A stretch of DNA of 64,000 nucleotides from the NCBI RefSeq assembly GCF_032118995.1, contig NC_092653.1, positions 25,067,202 through 25,131,201 of the forward strand, read 5' to 3'. A model generated the notes under the pieces. That model was not told the origin of the DNA. It worked only from the letters and a program-made list of their open reading frames with translations, and made no database searches. Shown piece by piece: positions 57,358-64,000 of this stretch. This DNA is from Asterias amurensis. Its lineage: Eukaryota > Echinodermata > Asteroidea > Forcipulatida > Asteriidae. Within the stretch, counting starts at the first letter, position 1. The number at the start of each line of letters is the position of its first letter. Position numbers and translations under genes: made by a program.

Positions 57358-57435
57358 TTTTGAGAGTAAATTTGGCCCAACTCTCGTCAAAAAATTATGT
57401 CTTCGCTATCCGGAAGTGACCCGACGTCAAACTTA
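57358..57435 (-). promoter_or_regulatory. GIT proximal promoter with ETS-like and CRE-like sites
   Basis: Upstream of the GIT ATG the plus strand reads CCGGAAGTGAC at 57410-57420 (a good ETS/GABP match), followed at once by CGACGTCAA (57422-57430; TTGACGTCG on the minus strand, CRE-like). Such pairs are typical of TATA-less housekeeping promoters. The sites are about 55-75 bp upstream of the start codon. Transcription starts were not determined. Confidence 0.45.
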
Positions 57436-57623
57436 AGGAAATTCATCCTCGTTCTCAACAATACCACTTTTGACAGCCCCATTCTTTATTTTCACGCATT
57501 TTGCATGCTTGAATTTGTTCACCAGGGGTAGGGGGTCGATTGAAACGAAAAACACTGGGAACGTGATGTGCGCTTCGGCAATATCCGACGAGTGGTGGCG
57601 CTATTCATTGTGTTGCAACTTTT

Positions 57624-57697
57624 GAGAGGGGCGGGGGAAGAGGGGGAAGAGGGGGAAGGGGGGCGGGGGAAGAGGGGCGGGGGATGGAGGGGGGAAT
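57624..57697. repeat. G-rich GGGGGAAGA tract
   Basis: A purine-rich run of GGGGGAAGAGG-type units, with many G runs of 4-6, lies about 270 bp upstream of the GIT start codon. It is a candidate G-quadruplex or polypurine tract on the non-coding strand. Confidence 0.85.
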
Positions 57698-58515
57698 GAG
57701 GTAATGTCACAAATTCAGTCACAACAGTCTGTCCATGTTTTGTATTTCAAACTATTTATGTTTTTTAATGGAAGGATATCCCTTCTCACAATTATACTAT
57801 TGCACAACTAATAGTTCTCTTAAAATATTTGTGTACTTTTCCATTCTACAGCTTTGGTATAGTATTGACATTAATCATGTTAACATTTCAACACAATCCA
57901 ACAAGCAAGTGTGGTTTTTACGGAGACACAAAGTTAAGTCTCTTTATGAGCTGTGTGGTTCTTCTGAGAAGAACCAGTGGTTCACAACTCGACGTTTCGA
58001 TCACTTTCAGAGCACACTGATCAAAACATTTGGTTTTTACCCATACACCGATGTGTTAGCACTGTATACTCAGTACTTCCCCGAATCCTGTGGAAAAATA
58101 TCACAGGCATGATACTCGGTGGGATTCGAACCCACAACCCTTGCAATTCTAGAGCAGTGTCTTACCAACTAGACTACCGAGATTGCCCGGTAGCTAACGG
58201 CAGTTCGAATCCTATGTTTTGGCAGCGGATACCGCAACGATATAATAGATGATAAATTTGCATCGGGGATAAAGACTATTGATTTTGGTTTTTTACCCAT
58301 AAGTTGTTACATACACCACAGTTTTTTTGTCCCAGAAACATCACAGTTTATAGAAAGAGTTACAAATAATTACCCAGTGTCTTCGAAAATCACACTTGAT
58401 TGTATTCCCACTAAAAGTTATAAAACAACACAATCTACCAGGTTGAAGTTATTGGTAATAAATACTCAAGAACAAGTTCATTTTGGAAGGTACACCTTTG
58501 GTATTTGGTCTTCAC

Positions 58516-58869
58516 TTAAAGGGAAGGTACACTTTTGGTAATTGTCAAAGACCAGTCTTCTCACTTGGTGTATCCCAACAAACCAGTGAGAATTTGGGCT
58601 CAATTGGTCATCGAAATCGCAAGAGAATAAAGAAGAAAAAACACTCTTGTTGCACAACTTTGTGTGCTTTTAGTAATAATAAAAGGCTTCAGCTGAAGTC
58701 TTTAATATTTGAGTTAGAAATTACCTCTTTCTCAAAAACTACGTTACTCCAGAGGGAGCCGTTTCTCACAGTGTTTTATACTATAAACAGTTCTCCATTG
58801 CTCGTTACCAAGTAAGTTTTTATGCTTATAATTCTTTTGAGTAATTACCAATAGTGTCCACTGCCTTTA
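58516..58869. mobile_element. TTAA MITE, family M1, GIT-PI4KA intergenic
   Basis: Left end TTAAAGGGAAGGTACACTTT, diverged; right end CCAATAGTGTCCACTGCCTT plus TAA. A further, more worn copy is at 59780-60061. Confidence 0.8.
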
Positions 58870-58931
58870 ATGTACCATGACTCACTTCAAAATAACACTG
58901 GGCTTAATTTCACAAAGAGCCAAGATTGGTC

Positions 58932-59321
58932 TTAAAGGAACACGTTGCCTTGGATCGGTCGAGTTGGTCTTTGAAAAGCGTTTGTAACCGTTTTTTATAA
59001 AATGCATATGGGTAGAAAGATGTTGTAAAAGTAAAATCCAATGATCCACACAAATATGCCTCGAAATTGCGTGGTTTTCCTTTTACCTCGTTGACTAACA
59101 CGTCGGCCATTTATGGGGGTCAAAATTTTGACTCCCATAAATGGCCGACCGTGTTAGTTCGCACAGTAGAAGGAAAACCACGCAATTTCGAGGCAAACTT
59201 GTGTGGATCATTGTATTCTACTTTTAAAACATCTTTCCAAGCATATGCATTATATACAAAACGGTTACAAACGCTTTTGTTTTGACCAACTCGTCCGATC
59301 CAAGGCAACGTGTTCCTTTAA
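58932..59321. mobile_element. Long palindromic TTAA MITE, family M2, full length
   Basis: TTAAAGGAACACGTTGCCTT to the exact inverse, 390 bp, flanked by AAGATTGGTC and GAACAATTC across TTAA. Confidence 0.9.
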
Positions 59322-60427
59322 GAACAATTCAATCAATTTTTTTCTGCTAAGAATAAAATGATGTTACAATACACACATCAATATGGATACATTGGTACTG
59401 ACATCTGTTGGACCCAATTTCAAAACAATAACATGATTTACCGAGAAACAAAACAAACTTTTTATAACACACTCTTACGTGTATATTTGTGTACATACAT
59501 ATAGGTTTAAAATAGAAAGAGCGGATTAATTAAAGTATTGCATTTGATGTCAAGTTTATGTACATGCATGAATTGCAAAAGCAATTATAACTGTTACATA
59601 CAAATACAGAATTGATATGCTTACAAAATATAATATACAGCTATAATAATAATAGTAATTTAGGAGGCCAATCACCTTTGTAGCCTTTTGTCAAGGCCTT
59701 TGTGATTGACTCGCGTAGTCTCCCGTTCCAGTCGCTCCGCTGTTTACGCCACAATGACCTTGACAAAAGCTTTGAATCCCCTAGTTGTGACACTTTTGCT
59801 TAATGCATAAAATAACAAACTTGTCAAAAGTTTAGCTCAATTGGTCGTCGAAGTTGCGAGATAATAATGAAAGAAAAAACACCCTTGTCACACAAGACCT
59901 CAAAATCTAAATCTGAGGTCTCGAAATCAAATTCGTGGAAAACTAGTTCTTTCTCGACAACTACGTCACCTCAGCATGTTTTATAGCCATTACTCGTTAC
60001 CAAGTAAGGTTTTATTCTAATAATTATTTTGAGAAACTACCAATAGTGTCCACTGCCTTTAGCTCATCTACCACACTTTGTACTCTTTTATTTTGATTGG
60101 TTGAAAAAAAACGTTAAAATAAACTAAATATATTCTCATCCTTAATTACAATATAATCTTTGTGTACAGTTTACCACCAATTAAACTTATTGTTACTAAA
60201 ATAATACCTGTTATACCCATAGTTACTTTTGCTGACTTTTTACATGTATTTCTTACAAATTTGGGTAAATTTACAAATGAAGTTGGCAATACGTGCCAAC
60301 ACCATTGATTTGCTTTGTTACAACATTTGCTTACAGTAAGCATCAGAAATCTGCACACCTTTTCCTGTGCTTACGACAACGCCATAAAAACTGCACAAAA
60401 TCAGCCGTTAAGCACCTCCATGAAACT

Positions 60428-60590
60428 ATAAGCCCAGGGGTGGATTTCACAAAGAGTTAGGACTAGTCTTATCTCGAGTTAGGACCAGTTACTCGTCCTA
60501 ACTTAGGCCTATCCATGCAATTTGTATATCTCCTAGGACTAGTCCTAAGTTAGGACTAGTCCTAACTCTTTGTGAAATTGACCCCTGGCC
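60428..60590. mobile_element. M3 palindromic MITE
   Basis: GTGGATTTCACAAAGAGTTA on the left and AACTCTTTGTGAAATTGACC on the right. The interior repeats AGGACTAGTCCTAA, itself palindromic. Confidence 0.75.
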
Positions 60591-60770
60591 CGTTGGCTGA
60601 ACGCACAAGACATGGTAGAGGTGTCGAATGACATGCAACTGCTTGGAGTTGATGCAAGGAGTCGATGGGCAGGGCCAAGTGGAGGTGAGCCATAGGGAGA
60701 AAGCAGGCCAACTCAAAACAGACTGGACAATGGCCTTCAAACCGACATGATGATCATGGGGGAATCAGTG

Positions 60771-61028
60771 GGTGCGTAAGACTGCATCAGTCAATTAGCT
60801 TCCCTGTGTGTCGACCCTGCGGTGATCACTTGGGTGAGCCCCTGACAAGAGCTAATCAAACGATCACACTTGCAATCTCGTGGTGACGTCATGCACCTGA
60901 GCCCAGCCCCAAGTGACCCACTCCACAAGGAGGGCACTTGGGGCTGACCCGGGTGAGCCCCGGAATGATGTCAAAGCTATTCGCAAGTACCAGGGGGTCG
61001 ATCCAGGGAAGCTAATCGAACGCACCCA
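60771..61028. mobile_element. M5 palindromic MITE, second copy
   Basis: The arms CAATTAGCTTCCCTG and CAGGGAAGCTAATCGAACGC surround a GC-rich core with GGTGAGCCCCTGACAAGAGC. It lies just 3' of the PI4KA stop codon, so it may be part of the PI4KA 3' UTR. Confidence 0.7.
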
Positions 61029-61134
61029 GTGTATAAAACATTTCTAGTAAGAATGTAGAGCTTCATTGTAGGTGCATCCTCACTGACATGAGTCTGCCGC
61101 TATGCTGTCTGTTTCTAGCGACCATGCATTGGTT

Positions 61135-62473
61135 TTAGTACGGAATCTGGTTCTGGTAGTACTGTATCATATCATAGGTTCGAGTCCTGCAGAAAAACAA
61201 AACCAAAAATGTACATTATAAACAAATTATATAAAAAAATTCTGAATGAGTAAAACCATTAATTATTTCAGCATTTTCGTAAAAAGAGAAGTTGTTTAAA
61301 ATTATTTCTATGACAGTTGGATTGAGTTGCATCAATCTGTGAGAAATTCTTCATTCAGTTAAGACACACCAAGCGAGCATTGCATTATTGCTGCAGTGCT
61401 CAGTGCCAAAACTTAAGGCGTTAATTAAAGAGGGGCACATCAAGGGTGTGTACCATTTGTGGTGTGTCATGGCCTAGCCATTAAGAGCACTGTTTCAAGC
61501 TCTGGAGTTTGATCAGCAGAGTGTGGGTTCGAGTCCCCGTTGTGACCCTTGTGTCCTTAAAGCAAGACACTCTACCATGATGCTTCGTCCTTTGGATGGG
61601 ACGTTAAGTGGTTGGTTCCGTATGTTGTGTAACGCACGTACAAGAACCCAGTGCAGTTTTCGAAAAGATAAGGGGTTCACCCCGGTGTTCCTAGTTTGAT
61701 TGGCTGCATATTGCGCCACAGCACCATGTAAACCATTATATGATGCTACAAAATGATTGGGTCTCATAATTCAATCGTAGTTCTTGCAGGAAATACTGTA
61801 TGTTACAGCGCCAGGAACGTCACTGAGTGACGGATATGCGCGCTATATAAGAAGCCACTATTATAATTATTACCTGACGTTGAGGCAAGAGTCTCTGATG
61901 ACTTTCAGCATGTAGGAAGCTGCTTCTCGCTCAGTCTGCGTAGGACTAAATCTCGCTCTGCAAGGAAAACAGACAATAACAAAATAATAGGCACCTTCTC
62001 AAAACTATTCCAGGGTCCATTTCACAAAGATATTTCTTACTTGGGACTAGTAATTATAATAATAATGATAGTAGTCAAAAAATTATTCATATAGCGCCTT
62101 ATGCTGGGCCTCAAAGCCCATAACACGAAAATACTTTCAGGTAAAAAGCAACACATAAAACAGAGAATACAATTGTAAAGTCACATAGTATAAAATTATT
62201 ACTAAAACTAGTCGTACACATGAATTATTAAAAACTTAAGGTAAGTCCTACATATGTAAGTTAGGACGAGTAACTCGTCCTAACTCGAGATAAGACTAGT
62301 CCTATAAGTCTTTGTGAGACCCACCCAAGGATAACTTGCGGATTACATTTCCAAAGTTGATTCTTAAAGGCACTGGACACTATTGGTAATTACTAAAAAT
62401 AATTGCTAGCATAAAAACTTACTTGGTAGGCTTTTCATAGACCAACTCGCTTGATCCAAGGTAACGTGTCCCT

Positions 62474-62544
<71 letters not shown>

Positions 62545-63633
62545 TAAAGATACACTCACCTGAGTAGCTTGAGGGTCTGGCCTCTGAAGCATGGCAAACC
62601 GGTATCCAGCATTAGGGCAACCAGTGAGACAATGGCTTCTTGGTAGGGCCTGTGAGTTAAACACAATATCATTATCAATGCATACATGGCCGTGCTAGTG
62701 TGTAAAACCATCAAATCTTTGATTTTCCAAAAATGTTGTATGTCATTGGGCCAATAACATCCCTTTAATTTTTCTCAGCTCCCTGGGGAGTATACAGCTC
62801 CGAGCTGCCGTGGTGCTCCAGAGGCTTTTTCATGTACAATATCAACCTCTACCCTCGCAGGTTCCCATTTATACCCCTGGGTGAAGAGAAGCAATTATAG
62901 TAAAGTATCTTGCTCAAGGACACAAGTGTCACGACCGGGATTCGAACCCACAATCCGGTGACTTAGCATCAGAACTTGAATTCGAAGCTCTTAACCACTC
63001 GGCCATGACCTGATGACACTCTTGTGTGCGCACTCGGACTTGTTCTACGGTACCAGCCCAATACATGTGCTTGGAAGTGTCGTGGTCGAGCCAGTAAAAG
63101 CACCGAATTCAAACTCTGGTGTTTCTGATCAGCAGAGTGTGGGTTCGAATCCCCAGCCGTGACACTTGTGTCCTTAAGCAAGACACTTGCTTCATCCTTT
63201 GGACGGTACGTAAAGCCGTTGGTCCCGTGCGTTGTGTAAACGCATGTAAAAGAACCCAGTGCCCTTATTGAAAAGAGATGGGGTTCGCCCCGGTGTTCCT
63301 GGCTGGATTGGCAGCATATTGCGGCACAGAACCTTGTAAACCATTACATGGTGCTTAGGATTAGGTCTTATATATCTCAAACTTCGTCCCACTCCTTGCA
63401 GTAATAATACTTGGCGCTTTGTATCCTTTGGCAAAAGGCGCGTTATAAATACGGTTCTTAGTATCATTATTACCTGACGGCGAGGTACGCCTGAATGCAA
63501 AGCTCCATGAACCATTTGAAGGGCGGGGAATCCATCTTGCCACCCATAATCATCACCATCTCCTCAGTCAGCTTGATGTCTGGTTCCCAACCCATGTTTC
63601 CACCAGGTGAACTCTCAAACATGAAACCAAAAT
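61135..63633 (-). CDS. PI4KA: PI4KA phosphatidylinositol 4-kinase alpha, 3' end (last 4 coding exons)
   Basis: Makes PI4P at the plasma membrane as part of the TTC7/EFR3/FAM126 complex (family knowledge). Exons 63633-63474, 62649-62560, 61957-61874 and 61186-61135 join in phase, and the 5' part of the gene lies beyond the right edge. The first visible exon starts inside the DFG activation-loop motif: its D codon is split, then [12 protein letters not shown] and [19 protein letters not shown] follow. The remaining exons give [39 protein letters not shown] and the C-terminus [14 protein letters not shown] then TAA, nearly the human ending QYYQNDIPY. About 128 residues are visible, all from the kinase C-lobe. 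The gene lies in tandem with GIT on the same strand, about 3.8 kb upstream of the GIT start codon. Confidence 0.95.
61468..61868 (+). mobile_element. SINE family A, PI4KA last intron
   Basis: The head GTGTCATGGCCTAGCCATTA and B box GTGGGTTCGAGTCCCCGTTG lead to a body with TAACGCACGTACAAGAACCC. The tail is GCGCTATATAAGAAGCC then ATTATAATTATT. It ends only a few bases from the splice donor of the preceding exon (61874). Confidence 0.8.
62470..62545. repeat. (TAA)n microsatellite
   Basis: A run of TAA of roughly 75 bp follows a scrap of M2 (TAACGTGTCCCTTTAATAA). It lies 15-20 bp from the donor of the PI4KA exon at 62560. Confidence 0.95.
63077..63472 (+). mobile_element. SINE family A, PI4KA intron
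   Basis: The head GTGTCGTGGTCGAGCCAGTA and B box GTGGGTTCGAATCCCCAGCC. The tail CTTTGTATCCTTTGGCAAAA and GCGCGTTATAAATACGG stops right at the donor of exon 63474. It provides the empty site for the MITE at 8039-8164. Confidence 0.75.
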
Positions 63634-63907
63634 CTGAGGTAGGACACAATTTGGTCTGATGGTTAGGTACATGACTATAGACCCTTCTCATGTACATGTA
63701 CGTCACATTTCTATAGAGACCTTTAGATGGGTCTTTGAAACTTCTGACTCTCAATAAAATGTCATTTCATAAACAACTTTTTACTTCAATCGATAAATTT
63801 AAATGAGCCTAAAGAGGTCCTACATGTAAAGTCCCAGCCATACAGGCCACTATAACGAGAACAGAAATGAGAACGTTAAAAATGCACATCCTCAATTGGC
63901 GTGGGCG

Positions 63908-63945
<38 letters not shown>

Positions 63946-64000
63946 TAGTGCTTTTTCACGGGGTGTCTCAAAGCGCAAAAGACATTATTACCCCTGGTCA

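Larger units (their letters stand above)
57358..61134. other. Intergenic region between GIT and PI4KA
   Basis: Holds the GIT promoter side, a G-rich tract, an AT-rich stretch (57.7-58.5 kb), SINE D, two M1 copies, one M2, an M3 palindrome and an M5 palindrome. The PI4KA 3' UTR must enter from the right. No further gene was recognised. Confidence 0.6.

Overview
The window is nuclear DNA of an invertebrate deuterostome, most likely an echinoderm (perhaps a sea star; this placement is a judgement from protein divergence and repeat style, not a search). There are no prokaryotic features, no CRISPR array, and no LTR or virus-like element that I could recognise. Genes are split into many short GT-AG exons in long introns packed with miniature inverted-repeat elements, tRNA-derived SINEs and microsatellites. 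Most open frames are therefore repeat or intron noise. The four real genes were found by splicing exons by eye and comparing them with remembered vertebrate proteins.

Layout, left to right. (1) 1-10.6 kb is intergenic. It holds a tandemly repeated exon-like unit (1.37-2.48 kb), a 96-bp tandem array (4.9-5.4 kb), two decayed LINE fragments (about 6.0-7.0 kb), a 132-bp palindromic MITE in two copies and a 98-bp ATT run. (2) 11,052-28,338, minus strand: a complete HIRA gene, 27 coding exons giving 1,054 residues, encoding the histone H3.3 chaperone. A 191-bp tandem duplication has copied the end of its last coding exon just downstream. (3) 28,339-28,527: a 189-bp gap between divergent start codons, presumably a bidirectional promoter. 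(4) 28,528-30,668, plus strand: complete ZMAT5, 4 exons, 179 residues, the U11/U12-20K protein of the minor spliceosome. (5) 30.7-34.0 kb: a convergent intergenic stretch full of nested repeats. (6) 34,040-57,357, minus strand: complete GIT (ArfGAP, ankyrin, SHD and FAT-type protein), 19 coding exons, 779 residues. One exon is flanked by an inverted duplication, and intron 1 carries a 1.43-kb foldback transposon with a 9-bp target duplication. (7) 57.4-61.1 kb: GIT promoter side, a G-rich tract, and more repeats. (8) 61,135-63,633, minus strand: the last four coding exons of PI4KA; the rest of that gene lies beyond the right edge.

The genes do not form one pathway. HIRA deposits H3.3, ZMAT5 acts in U12-type splicing, and GIT and PI4KA act in membrane, adhesion and phosphoinositide signalling. 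The notable point is their neighbourhood: from memory, vertebrate orthologues of all four sit on 22q11-12 or 12q24 in human, segments that are joined in chicken chromosome 15, so this looks like an old linkage block. I did not find a convincing new multi-gene system. The most unusual items are the foldback element, the inverted repeat around GIT exon 12, the HIRA last-exon duplication, the alanine-rich HIRA linker and the 132-bp MITE with clean 8-bp target duplications.
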